From Granulicoccus phenolivorans DSM 17626 = NBRC 107789 = JCM 15570 (GTDB lineage: Bacteria; Actinomycetota; Actinomycetes; Propionibacteriales; Propionibacteriaceae), in NCBI RefSeq assembly GCF_000423085.1, contig NZ_KE383974.1, positions 1-64,000 of the forward strand: a DNA stretch of 64,000 nt. Reading direction: 5' to 3'. Shown here one piece after another: positions 50,553 to 58,591 of the stretch (the stretch's first letter is position 1; every line of letters begins with the position of its first letter). The translations under genes and the position numbers were made by a program. The notes under the pieces were generated by a model. That model was given only the letters and a program-made list of their open reading frames with translations, did not search any database and was not told the DNA's origin.

Positions 50553-51044
50553 TCAGCTGAGCAGCGCCTCCACTGCGATGTTGATCGCGAAGTTGATCGC
50601 CAACTGCGCGGCGATCCGCGCCAGCGGGATCAGCGTCATCGACGCCCCCGCGGTCGGGATCGCCGCCGCGATCGCCGCGGCCACCTGGATGGCGAAGGAG
50701 ACCAGGTTGATCACGAAGGCGATCTTCAGCGCGATCACCGCCCCGCCGATCAGCAACAGGCACCCGCCGGTCACCGTCCCGGCCACGCCGAGGTTCTGGG
50801 CGACATCATGGGCCCCGTCGGGCTCGGTGAAGGATGTCTTGAAGGCCTCGACCGCCGGGCCCCGGTTCACCTGCGCCACGGTGTTGAAGGCCTGGGTGGC
50901 GGTGGCGTGGGTGGTGTCGACCTCGCCGCCGTACTGGGTCCACCGATTGCCCCACTCGAAGATCCGGTCCTCATCGCCCTCGGGCCACTCGAAGCCGACC
51001 AGGTTCAGGAACCGGGACAGTTCGGGGGGCAGCATCACCGACAT
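50553..51044 (-). CDS. ESX-associated membrane protein with CpnT-N-terminus-like WXG100 domain
   Basis: The first about 90 residues (LPPELSRFLNLVGFEWPEGDED, then IFEWGNRWTQYGGEV) match the WXG100-like helical hairpin at the N-terminus of CpnT and many T7SS toxins. Normally that domain is fused to a long linker and a toxin. Here it is followed only by a very hydrophobic tail (residues about 95-163; GGCLLLIGGAVIALKIAFVI and more) that could form two or three membrane segments, and then it stops. It is the last gene of a five-gene minus-strand cassette, with a 1-nt overlap to the preceding WXG100-like gene. Confidence 0.75.
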   Translation of the reverse strand: MSVMLPPELSRFLNLVGFEWPEGDEDRIFEWGNRWTQYGGEVDTTHATATQAFNTVAQVNRGPAVEAFKTSFTEPDGAHDVAQNLGVAGTVTGGCLLLIGGAVIALKIAFVINLVSFAIQVAAAIAAAIPTAGASMTLIPLARIAAQLAINFAINIAVEALLS

Positions 51045-51367
51045 CAGAGATTCCCTTCGACGGCCTGGGCCAGGTCGATGTTTCCGGCCTCGAGCTGGGC
51101 GTACGCCTGGCCGGCGATGGTGAGCCGCTCGCCGTGGCCCTGGTAGCCCTCGGTGAGCGAGCCGGTGGTCTCCTGGAAGCTGCCCAGGAAGACCGAGTAG
51201 ATCATCTGGGCGATGCCGCCGAGGGTGTCGTTGGTACCCAGCACGCTGAGGTCACTGACCTGGGCGAGCAGATCCTGGGTCCGCGCGGCGAGGTCCGTTC
51301 CGGCCTGATTCATTCCCTCGCCACCGTGCTGGTAGCTCCCGGGATCAAAGGCGATCGTCTCGGCCAT
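51044..51367 (-). CDS. WXG100/EspC-like small ESX protein
   Basis: This 107-residue, mostly helical protein begins MAETIAFDPGSYQHGGEGM and contains a predicted helix-turn-helix hairpin (GTDLAARTQDLLAQVSDL, then FLGSFQETTGSLTEGYQGHG). It is the size of ESX-secreted EspC/WXG100 proteins. No exact W-x-G is present; the F-L-G-S in the turn may take that place. It overlaps the YbaB-like gene by 23 nt and the membrane protein gene by 1 nt, indicating tight coupling. Confidence 0.65.
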   Translation of the reverse strand: MAETIAFDPGSYQHGGEGMNQAGTDLAARTQDLLAQVSDLSVLGTNDTLGGIAQMIYSVFLGSFQETTGSLTEGYQGHGERLTIAGQAYAQLEAGNIDLAQAVEGNL

Positions 51368-51764
51368 GGGTCATCCTTTCCTGCTGTCCGGCGGCCTGGG
51401 TGAGCATGTCCCGCATCGAGCCGAGATAGGCCTGCATCGACTGCTGGGTTTCGGTCCGGATCCGGTCCAGGTTCTGCTGCAGCGCCCCGAGATCGGTGTC
51501 GGCGTCCTGCATGGCGGCGACCAGCTTCGCGGTGTGGTCGGCCAGCGCGGCATTCACCGCCGCGGCGATGTGATCGCCCAATTCAGCAGTGCCCAGCCGC
51601 AGCGCCCGCGGGTGGACCTCGACCCCGGTGACCTGGTTCGCGCCCAGCCGGACGATGATCAGGTCCTCGGCGCTGTGCCCCTCGGCCTCGACCTCGGGGA
51701 CCGGCGGGGGAGCGGCGGCGGCCTGGGCCCGCAGTTCGGCGAAGATGTGGTCGAAGCCGCTCAT
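51345..51764 (-). CDS. YbaB/EbfC-like protein of ESX-type cassette
   Basis: The 139-residue protein from ATG 51764 (MSGFDHIFAELRAQAAAAPP) contains a YbaB/EbfC-type strand-helix region: LIIVRLGANQVTGVEVHPRA, then RLGTAELGDHIAAAVNAALA. A C-terminal helical segment of about 45 residues follows. Such YbaB-like proteins often occur beside WXG100 genes in actinobacterial T7SS loci, where their role is unclear. Its ATG overlaps the stop of the SMI1 gene by one base. Confidence 0.7.
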   Translation of the reverse strand: MSGFDHIFAELRAQAAAAPPPVPEVEAEGHSAEDLIIVRLGANQVTGVEVHPRALRLGTAELGDHIAAAVNAALADHTAKLVAAMQDADTDLGALQQNLDRIRTETQQSMQAYLGSMRDMLTQAAGQQERMTHGRDDRL

Positions 51765-52225
51765 CAGGCCAGCGCCTCGGTCAGCAGCGGGATCACCAGG
51801 TCGGCGAAGGAGTCGACGATGTCGGCGTCGCTGTCGACCACCCAGGCGGTGCTGTCGACCAGCTTCCACCGGCCGTCGGTGGTGTCGTAGGCCAGCAGTT
51901 GGTCGAAGCGTTCCCCGATGAACCGCAGCGAGGTCGCCACGTGGGCCGTCCCGGCGGTCAGGCGCCGGTTCGACTCGATCACGCCCAGTGGTTGGTCCGG
52001 GGAATCCGGGTCGCCGTCGGCGGTGGCGAAGATGATCAGGCCATCGGCGCCGAGCCCGTTGCTGCGCAGCAACAGCTCCCGGTACGCCGGGGGCAGCTCG
52101 ATCCCGAACAGCTCGCGGAACGGGCCGGCCAGGGCCTCGACCGCGGCGGGGTCGGCCGGCGGGTACTGCTCGTAGAGTTCGTCCTCGATCCGGTCGATCA
52201 GGGCCGGGATATCGGTGCTGCTCAT
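51764..52225 (-). CDS. SMI1/KNR4 (SUKH) family immunity protein
   Basis: The 153-residue protein has the SUKH fold signatures: a first helix with IDRIEDELYEQYPP, the conserved LFGIELPPAYRELLLRSNGLG motif (the usual LP.d...fl...nG), and FIGERFDQLLAYDT further on. SUKH proteins typically neutralise nuclease toxins of polymorphic toxin systems. It lies 24 nt downstream of the HNH nuclease gene on the same strand, which is the expected toxin-immunity order. Confidence 0.82.
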   Translation of the reverse strand: MSSTDIPALIDRIEDELYEQYPPADPAAVEALAGPFRELFGIELPPAYRELLLRSNGLGADGLIIFATADGDPDSPDQPLGVIESNRRLTAGTAHVATSLRFIGERFDQLLAYDTTDGRWKLVDSTAWVVDSDADIVDSFADLVIPLLTEALA

Positions 52226-52249
52226 GGGCTCTCCTGGTTCATCGGGGGC

Positions 52250-52819
52250 TCAGGGAACGTCCGGGTGCGTCACGATAGTGGGCCGGTTCGCGGTCGGCGT
52301 GGGCGGCCAGACCCGGGTGCCCGGCGGGTAGTGGATCCACGGCACCGTACGCGTGTCGCCGACCGGCAGATCGGCGGTCACATAGTGCTGGTGGTTGGTC
52401 ACCAGTTGGTGATCGGGGGAGTTGCGGATCAGGACGAGGTTGTCGAAGCTGTTGGTGCCGCCGTCGTCCAGCGGCAGGATGTGGTGCACCGACCAGTCCC
52501 GGCCGGGCACCTTGCCGGCCCGGATCCGAGCGATCTCGGTCGGGCTGAAACCGGCCCGCTGCAGGGCCCCCTGGTCCAGCGATTTCAGGAAGTCCTGGCG
52601 GACGCCCCCGTTGAACGTCTCGCGCAGCTGGGCCAGTTCGGCCCGCGGTCGGCGGGTGTAGGAGAACTCGGGGGTGACCCGCATCCCGGGCATGTCGTAG
52701 ACCTGGCCGCCGAGCACCCCGCGGGCATGCACATCCCCGGCGATCACTTTGATCTTCTTCAGGAAGGGCTCGACGAACTTCGTGAACAGCCCAGCCCCTG
52801 CTCCGGCTCCCTTGGCCAT
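52250..52819 (-). CDS. HNH-type nuclease, probable ESX-linked toxin
   Basis: The 189-residue protein has a C-terminal beta-beta-alpha metal nuclease motif: His112-His113 in WSVHHILPLDDGG, Asn127 in FDNLVLI, and His137 in SPDHQLV, as in HNH/LHH toxin domains. The N-terminal about 105 residues start with a Gly/Ala-rich MAKGAGAGAG and include a GVLGGQVYDMPGM segment of unknown fold; there is no WXG100, RHS or signal peptide region. It heads the cassette followed by the SUKH immunity gene. I read it as a toxin whose delivery domain is encoded by the downstream genes rather than fused. Confidence 0.78.
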   Translation of the reverse strand: MAKGAGAGAGLFTKFVEPFLKKIKVIAGDVHARGVLGGQVYDMPGMRVTPEFSYTRRPRAELAQLRETFNGGVRQDFLKSLDQGALQRAGFSPTEIARIRAGKVPGRDWSVHHILPLDDGGTNSFDNLVLIRNSPDHQLVTNHQHYVTADLPVGDTRTVPWIHYPPGTRVWPPTPTANRPTIVTHPDVP

Positions 52820-52906
52820 GTGGATGCCCTTCCGGCGGCGACCTCGGTCACGCTAGTGGCCGGTCCGGGTCAGTGCACGGGGCAGAAACCGGAGACTTCC
52901 GCTCGG

Positions 52907-55231
52907 TCAGTCCAGCCGGACCAGCAGGGCAACGGGGAGCCGCCCGAACAGCCGGGAGACCGCGACGGTGCCACTGTGCTCGGTGCCGGTGAGTTCGTCG
53001 CGCCAGGTGCCGACCAACTCCACGGTGGTGTCGCCCCAGCAGCCGGCGCCGCCGCAGTCACCGCGCGTACCCAGGGTGTAGGGCAGCCGGGTGACGGCGG
53101 TGATCGCGCCGCCGCGGTCGAAGCCGAGGAAGTGCTGGGCCGCCTCGCCGGTGGCCCGCACCGGGGTGTACGAGGCGAACAGCTCCGGGCGTTCCCGGCG
53201 CAGCGTGAGCGCCTGCCGGACCACCCAGAACTTGGCCTTGCCGGTCTCCTCCACCCAGGGGGCATCGGTCAGCGTGAGCAGTTCGCGCCGGGCGGCGAAG
53301 TCGACCGGGCGGCGGTTGTCCGGATCGACCAGGGAGTCCTCCCACAGTTCGGTGCCCTGGTAGACGTCGGGGATCCCCGGCATCGTCAGCTGGACCAGCT
53401 TCTGCCCCAACGCATTCGACCACCCCGGCTGGACCATCAGGATCAGCAGGCGTTGCAGCGAGTCCTGGAGGTTCTGGTCGGCGTACACCCGATCCACCGC
53501 GGCATGCACGGCCGCTTCGAAGTCCGGATCGGGGTCGACCCAGCCGGTCCCGTCGGCCGCCTCGCGCATCGCCTTCTCGGCGTACGCATGCATCCGGTCG
53601 GGCTCGATCAGCCCGACCCCGGCGAAGGTCTGGGCGAGCAGGTACGCCAGCGCGAGGTTTGGGATCTCGGTGTGCTCGGCGAAATCCCGGGCCCAGGCGA
53701 GGAACTGCGGCCCGAGTTCGGCCAGCACCGCCAGTCGGGCCCGGACGTCCTCGCCCCGCTTGGTGTCATGGGTGGACAGGGCGGTCATCGACTGCGGCCA
53801 CAGCTCCTGGCGGCGCTGCTGGGCGGCATGGAAGTCCTCGGGGGCGTACCCGAAGCGGCCGGGGTTCCCACCGACCTCGTTCAGCGCGACGAACCGGTTG
53901 TAGCGGTAGTAGGCGGTGTCCTCCTTGCCCTTGGCCATCGCCGCCCCCGTCAGCTGCTGGAAGCGCTGGGCCACCTCGGCGGTCGGGTCGACCAGATAGT
54001 CGACCACGGCGTCGGAGCTGGCGGCATCCTCCTGATGGACAGCGATCTCGTCGCGGGTGGCCTCGTCCAGCCACTCGTACCCGAACGGGAGGTAGGTCCG
54101 GTAGACCTCGAACCAGGCGGCGATGTCGATCAGGTCCCGGCGGGCCTGGTCGGCCGGCAGGCTCGGCAGCAGTCGGGTCAGCCGGGTCAGTTCGGCGCCG
54201 AACAGCGTGTGCAGCACCATGTCCTTGCCGGCCACCACGTGCTCGCCGATGTCGCGGGTGTCCCCGGTGAGCTGCCGGTACGCCGCGGTCACCGCGGCCT
54301 CCTTGGCCGGGTCGAGGAACACGCCGTTGACCTCGGCCATGGCGTCGTAGCCGGTGGTGCCCTGGATCGGCCAGTCCGGCAGGGTCTCCTCGGGCTCCAG
54401 GATCTTCTCTATGGTGATCCAGGCGGTGGGAGCCAGTTCGCGCAGCCGCCGCAGGTAGTCGCCGGGATCGGTCAGGCCGTCGGGATGATCCACCCGCAAC
54501 CCCTCGACCCCGTCCTCGGTGACGAAGCGCCGGATCCGCTCATGGGTGGCGGCGAAGACCGCGGGGTCCTCCTGGCGTACGCCGGCCAGCGTGGTGACGG
54601 CGAAGAAGCGGCGGTAGTTGAGCTCGTCGTTGGCCGAGCGCCAACCCGCCAGCCGGTAGTGCTGGCGGGCCAGCACCTCGGCCACCGTGTCGCCGTCGGC
54701 CCAGGTGCCCGCGGCCACGGGGAAGCGATGCTCGAAGTAGTGGATCTCGCCGCCGTCGGGGGTGGCGACCAGCTGCAGGTCGTCGGGGCTGACCTCGTCG
54801 CCGAGCACCGGCACCAGGATCGGGGCCCGGTCCCAGTCGATGTCGAACCAATCGGCGTATGGGGACTGTCGGCCGGACCGCAGCACACTCCACCAGGCCG
54901 GGTTCTGCGCCGGTACGGCAATGCCGAGGTGGTTCGGCACGATGTCCAGCACGACCTTGAGGCCCACCCGGCGGGCGGCGGCCATGAAGGTCGCCCAGCC
55001 CGCTTCGCCGCCGCGCTGGTCATCGACGATGCTCGGGTCGGTGCAGTCGTAGCCGTGGTCCGAGCCCGGCGTCGACGCCAGGATCGGCGACAGGTAGACC
55101 GCATCCACCCCGAGCTCGGCCAGGTACTCGACCAGGTCCGCCACGTCGTCGAGCCGCAGGCCCGGCCGGACCTGCAGCCGATAGGTCGAGGTGGGGACGG
55201 TCACCGCGGAGGGGGAGTGCTCGGTTGTCAC
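52907..55231 (-). CDS. treY: maltooligosyl trehalose synthase
   Basis: TreY converts the reducing end of maltooligosaccharides to a trehalose unit, the first step of the TreY-TreZ pathway. The 774-residue protein (GTG start) is a GH13 enzyme with the early TSTYRLQV and DAVYLSPI motifs, SDHGYDCTDPS, the nucleophile region GLRVDHPDGL, the acid/base region WITIEKILEPEE, and STHDTKRGEDVRARL. Full family length. TreZ and the debranching enzyme TreX/GlgX, usually adjacent, are not in this window. Confidence 0.95.
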   Translation of the reverse strand: MTTEHSPSAVTVPTSTYRLQVRPGLRLDDVADLVEYLAELGVDAVYLSPILASTPGSDHGYDCTDPSIVDDQRGGEAGWATFMAAARRVGLKVVLDIVPNHLGIAVPAQNPAWWSVLRSGRQSPYADWFDIDWDRAPILVPVLGDEVSPDDLQLVATPDGGEIHYFEHRFPVAAGTWADGDTVAEVLARQHYRLAGWRSANDELNYRRFFAVTTLAGVRQEDPAVFAATHERIRRFVTEDGVEGLRVDHPDGLTDPGDYLRRLRELAPTAWITIEKILEPEETLPDWPIQGTTGYDAMAEVNGVFLDPAKEAAVTAAYRQLTGDTRDIGEHVVAGKDMVLHTLFGAELTRLTRLLPSLPADQARRDLIDIAAWFEVYRTYLPFGYEWLDEATRDEIAVHQEDAASSDAVVDYLVDPTAEVAQRFQQLTGAAMAKGKEDTAYYRYNRFVALNEVGGNPGRFGYAPEDFHAAQQRRQELWPQSMTALSTHDTKRGEDVRARLAVLAELGPQFLAWARDFAEHTEIPNLALAYLLAQTFAGVGLIEPDRMHAYAEKAMREAADGTGWVDPDPDFEAAVHAAVDRVYADQNLQDSLQRLLILMVQPGWSNALGQKLVQLTMPGIPDVYQGTELWEDSLVDPDNRRPVDFAARRELLTLTDAPWVEETGKAKFWVVRQALTLRRERPELFASYTPVRATGEAAQHFLGFDRGGAITAVTRLPYTLGTRGDCGGAGCWGDTTVELVGTWRDELTGTEHSGTVAVSRLFGRLPVALLVRLD

Positions 55232-55287
55232 ACGCTCACCCTATCCGGCGGCTAATCTCGGCACTGACCCACTGCAAGGGAGCTTCC

Positions 55288-56214
55288 ATGGACGTCACCA
55301 CCCTGTCGCTGACCACCCTCGACCTCACCAACGAGGACGGCCTCCTGCTGTTGCGGTTGAACCGGCCCGATGCGCTCAACTCCTTCACCGTCGCCATGGC
55401 CGAGGAACTGACCCGGGTGTTCACCGAGGTCAACGACGACGACACGGTCCGCGCGGTCATCGTGACCGGGACCGGGCGGGCGTTCTGCGCCGGGATGGCG
55501 CTGGACGTGGCCGGCAACGTCTTCGGGCTGGACGAATCGGTGCAGCCGGACTGGGCCGATCTGGCCGACCTGACCGATCCGGCGCTGGCCCGGGTCCGCG
55601 ACACCGGCGGCATGGTCACCCTCGCGATCTACGCCTGCCGCAAGCCGGTGATCGCGGCGATCAACGGGGCCGCGGTCGGCATCGGGGCCACCATGACCCT
55701 GGCGATGGACGCCCGACTGGTCTCCACCAAGGCCCGCTTCGGCCTGGTCTTCGGCAAGCTGGGCATCTCCCCGGAGGCCTGCTCGACCTGGTTCCTGCCG
55801 CGGCTGGTCGGGACCGCGAAGGCGCTGGACCTGATCTACTCCGCGGAGATCCTGGATGCCGAGGCCACCGTCGCGATCGGCCTGGCCGCCCGGGCGTACG
55901 AACCCGAGGAGTTGCTGACCGCGGCCAGGGAACTGGCCAACCGCTGGACCCGGGGCCGGTCCGCGGTCAGTGTCGCGCTGATGCGCCAGCAGATCTACCG
56001 CAACAGCGGGCAGCCGCACCCCGCGGCGGCCAGCCGGTCGGAGACGATGGCGATGTACGCCACCAGCATCGGCGACGGCAAGGAGGGGGTGGCCGCGTTC
56101 CTGGCGAAACGGCCGGCCGAGTTCGCCGCCCGCGCCTCGCAGATGCCCGCCTGGTACGCCGACTGGATCGCGGAGTTCGACGCCAGGTGGGGTGCCAATA
56201 CTCCGGTAGAGTAA
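55288..56214 (+). CDS. enoyl-CoA hydratase/isomerase family protein
   Basis: The 308-residue crotonase-fold protein has the oxyanion segment GRAFCAGMALDVAG and the second oxyanion/active-site region GLVFGKLGISPEACSTW, with a Glu at a likely catalytic position. It is somewhat longer than classical EchA, with a C-terminal extension (KRPAEFAARASQMPAW). I chose ATG 55288 after CAAGGGAG; an in-frame TTG lies upstream. It is followed 4 nt later by an XRE regulator, so the two are co-transcribed. With the phasin and synthase genes nearby it may feed hydroxyacyl-CoA to the polymer, but this is inference. Confidence 0.85.
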   Translation: MDVTTLSLTTLDLTNEDGLLLLRLNRPDALNSFTVAMAEELTRVFTEVNDDDTVRAVIVTGTGRAFCAGMALDVAGNVFGLDESVQPDWADLADLTDPALARVRDTGGMVTLAIYACRKPVIAAINGAAVGIGATMTLAMDARLVSTKARFGLVFGKLGISPEACSTWFLPRLVGTAKALDLIYSAEILDAEATVAIGLAARAYEPEELLTAARELANRWTRGRSAVSVALMRQQIYRNSGQPHPAAASRSETMAMYATSIGDGKEGVAAFLAKRPAEFAARASQMPAWYADWIAEFDARWGANTPVE

Positions 56215-56218
56215 GGGG

Positions 56219-56626
56219 GTGACTGATTCCCCTGCGAGTTCGACCCTTGGCGAGTTGCTGCGGCGCCAGCGTGAGCTGGCGTCGATCCCGATGCGGCAAT
56301 TGGCACGGATGTCGGGGATCTCGGGGCCGTACCTCTCCCAGATCGAGCGAGGCCTGCGCGCGCCCTCGGACCAGGTGCTCGAGGCGCTGGCAGACAATCT
56401 GCAGATCTCGGCCGACATGCTCCGGGCCCAGACCGCGCCCGCGGATGCGGAGAAGTCCGACACGCTGCACGCGATCGCGAACGATCCGCAGTTGACCCCG
56501 ACGCAACGGGCGGCGTTGACGGAGGTCTATCAGACCTTCCTGAAGACCAATCGGGACTCCAGCAGGTTCGGCACCACCGCGGAAGCCCCGGAAACCCCCG
56601 AAGCGACCGAGCAGCCGGAGGCGTGA
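56219..56626 (+). CDS. XRE-family helix-turn-helix regulator, probable PHA-locus regulator
   Basis: The 135-residue protein (GTG start) has an N-terminal XRE helix-turn-helix at residues about 10-62 (LRRQRELASIPMRQLARMSG, then GPYLSQIERGLRAPSDQVLE) and an acidic C-terminal tail (TAEAPETPEATEQPEA). It lies between the enoyl-CoA hydratase gene and the convergent depolymerase-like gene, close to the phasin and PHA synthase genes. A 23-bp palindrome upstream of phasin is a candidate target. TAGAGT lies 6 nt before the GTG, so leaderless transcription is possible besides read-through. Confidence 0.83.
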   Translation: MTDSPASSTLGELLRRQRELASIPMRQLARMSGISGPYLSQIERGLRAPSDQVLEALADNLQISADMLRAQTAPADAEKSDTLHAIANDPQLTPTQRAALTEVYQTFLKTNRDSSRFGTTAEAPETPEATEQPEA

Positions 56627-56629
56627 GTT

Positions 56630-57793
56630 TCAGCTCAGGGTGGCGGATCGGCGCAGCATCGGCGCCCAGTAGTTCTCCAGCGCGTCGGAGCTGACCAGCA
56701 GATCCAGGTGGCTGGCCGGCACGCTGACATGGTGCACCTCGTTGCTCGGGGTGGACACCTTCGGGGCCAGTGCCAGGAGTTGATCCTCCGGCACCAGCAG
56801 GTCGTCGGCCCCGGTCAGCAGGAACAGCGGACAGTCGATCCGGCCCAGGTCCACGACCTCATCGCCGATCTCCAGCACGTTGCGGATCAGTTCGTTGTTG
56901 GCGAACATGTGCTCCAGGGTCCACTGGGTGAACGGGCCGGGCAGATCCTGCGGGGTGGCCAGCCAGTCCAGGATCGCGCGTTCCTCGGCGACCGTGGTGG
57001 GCTCGTTGATCCGCGCCCACAGCCGGGCCCGGTGGCCGTACTCCGACAGCATCTCGGTGGTGTTGAAGCCGAGCACCTGGAACCCGCCGGGCCAGGTCCA
57101 CGGAACCTGGGGCAGGACGCCGTCGGCGACCTCGGTGAACTCGCTGAGCGCCACCCGCCCCATCACCGAGGGCGCGTCGACCGAGCGATGGGTGTCGATC
57201 GGGGCCGCACCGAGGGTGAGCGAGACCGCCTTCTCCGGGTGCAGCGCGGCGATGATGGTGACCGCCCACCCGCTCTGGGAGTAGCCGATCAGGTTGGCCC
57301 GGCCGCCGGCGAGATCCACCGACTCCCGGATGATGGCCAGGTGTTCGTCGATGCCGCTGGCGCGTGCATTCCCGCGCGGGTCCACCCACTCCAGGGCGTA
57401 CACGTTGGTGTGGCCGTTGTTCAGCAGGGTGGCGATCAGGCCGGTGCGCATCGTGGTGTCCAGCGCGGCGCCGGTCAGCCCGGACTGCGGGGCCACCACC
57501 AGCGTGGGTACGCCGGTCGATCCCGGGGTGAAGTGGCGCAACTGGCCCTGGTCCCACTGCGCGATGATCTCGTTGGGGTGGGCAAAGGCGGGCCGGCGCC
57601 GGTTCAGTGCGGCATTCCAGTAGGTGATACCGTCGTTGAGCATGCCGTGGACCCCGCGCAACCAGGGGAGGGAACTCCAGTAGTCGGCCCAGGCCACGGC
57701 GGTCGCCCAGGCCACGGTCATTGGAGCTTCTGCCCAGAGGTCAAGCGCCTTCTGCGGGACCAACTGATTACTGCTCGGTTGTACGTCCACCAC
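56630..57793 (-). CDS. alpha/beta hydrolase, candidate intracellular PHA depolymerase
   Basis: The 387-residue protein is an alpha/beta hydrolase related in sequence to PHA synthases and their depolymerase-like relatives: an N-terminal helical region, LVVAPQSG, a nucleophile elbow GYSQSGW with Ser172, the acid region FLLTGADDLLVPEDQL, and the catalytic His in VSVPASHLDLL. PHA synthases have Cys at the nucleophile; Ser here points to a hydrolase. Placement between the regulator and the phasin gene favours PhaZ-like polymer mobilisation. Other substrates remain possible. Confidence 0.7.
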   Translation of the reverse strand: MVDVQPSSNQLVPQKALDLWAEAPMTVAWATAVAWADYWSSLPWLRGVHGMLNDGITYWNAALNRRRPAFAHPNEIIAQWDQGQLRHFTPGSTGVPTLVVAPQSGLTGAALDTTMRTGLIATLLNNGHTNVYALEWVDPRGNARASGIDEHLAIIRESVDLAGGRANLIGYSQSGWAVTIIAALHPEKAVSLTLGAAPIDTHRSVDAPSVMGRVALSEFTEVADGVLPQVPWTWPGGFQVLGFNTTEMLSEYGHRARLWARINEPTTVAEERAILDWLATPQDLPGPFTQWTLEHMFANNELIRNVLEIGDEVVDLGRIDCPLFLLTGADDLLVPEDQLLALAPKVSTPSNEVHHVSVPASHLDLLVSSDALENYWAPMLRRSATLS

Positions 57794-57905
57794 GGGTTCA
57801 GGTCCTTCGGATAATTGTTTGGGCTACGTTACTCGCGCGTTACGGTTCCGCGTCAAGACACGACGTGCCCCCTGTTTTAGGGATAAAGAACTGTATTTGG
57901 GGATA

Positions 57906-57945
57906 AAAAATCGCCGCCACGCCGTAAAGCGTGGCGGCGATTTTT
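57906..57945. terminator. intrinsic bidirectional terminator
   Basis: A perfect 17-bp stem (57906-57922 with 57929-57945) starts with AAAAA and ends with TTTTT around a GC core ATCGCCGCCACGC; loop CGTAAA. It ends the phasin transcript on the minus strand and can work in both directions. The best classical terminator in the window. Confidence 0.93.
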
Positions 57946-58019
57946 GTAGCAGTGCTCAATCAGCCGCGTCGGGTCCGATCGAACTCAGCGGCTGCCGGAC
58001 CTGCCGGCAGCCGGCCGAA

Positions 58020-58424
58020 TCACTTGAGCAGCTCGCGAGCCATCGAGGTCTGAGCCTGCGAAACGCTCTTGACCAGCTCGACCTGAGCGGAGACGATGCC
58101 CTCGAAGCCGGGGACCTTGATGGCCTGGGCCAGCTTGTTCTGGGCCTCCAGGAACAGGGCGACGTTCTGCTCGTAGATGTCGAGGCCCTGGTTGCCGGCC
58201 TTCTTCAGCGAGTCGGCGTAGAGGCTGTTCAGCTCCGACAGCTTCTCGACCTGCTCGTTGATGGCCTTGGTGATGGTCTCGGTGTTGGCGGCGATGCTCT
58301 CCTGAACGCGGGCGGCGTTCTCCTGAGCGGCCTTGGCGGTGGCGTCGGCGACGTTCGCGGCGGCGTTGGTGGCCTGAGCGGTGGCGTCGGCAGCCTTGGA
58401 AGCGGGGGTGTTAGCGGTAGCCAT
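58020..58424 (-). CDS. phasin family protein
   Basis: Phasins coat polyhydroxyalkanoate granules. The 134-residue protein is Ala-rich and wholly helical, with an N-terminal Ala/Thr segment (TPASKAADATAQATNAAANV) and heptad-like helices (KLSELNSLYADSLKKAGNQG; LVKSVSQAQTSMARELLK). It resembles actinobacterial phasins. It has a strong AGAGGAGA ribosome binding site. A 10-bp-arm palindrome lies about 80 nt upstream and an intrinsic terminator follows, so it is a separately regulated single-gene unit. Assignment rests on composition and on the neighbouring phaC. Confidence 0.83.
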   Translation of the reverse strand: MATANTPASKAADATAQATNAAANVADATAKAAQENAARVQESIAANTETITKAINEQVEKLSELNSLYADSLKKAGNQGLDIYEQNVALFLEAQNKLAQAIKVPGFEGIVSAQVELVKSVSQAQTSMARELLK

Positions 58425-58504
58425 AGTTGTCTCCTCTGAAGATGTCGATCAGCCGGGGAGCTGACCTGTTCGCTCGGGTGGCTTCGGTTCTCTCGGCCGC
58501 CCTT

Positions 58505-58527
58505 GTGTTAGCTACTCTAGCTAACAC
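58505..58527. promoter_or_regulatory. 10-bp-arm palindrome upstream of phasin gene
   Basis: GTGTTAGCTA and TAGCTAACAC are perfect arms around CTC, and a further half-site GGCTAACA follows at about 58530. It lies in the gap between the phasin gene and phaC, in position to control phasin transcription. Candidate operator for the XRE regulator at 56219. Confidence 0.6.
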
Positions 58528-58591
58528 CCGGCTAACAAGTCAACTTCACCCCGGATATTTCTTTCAAATGACCTCTGACAAGGCCTTTTGG

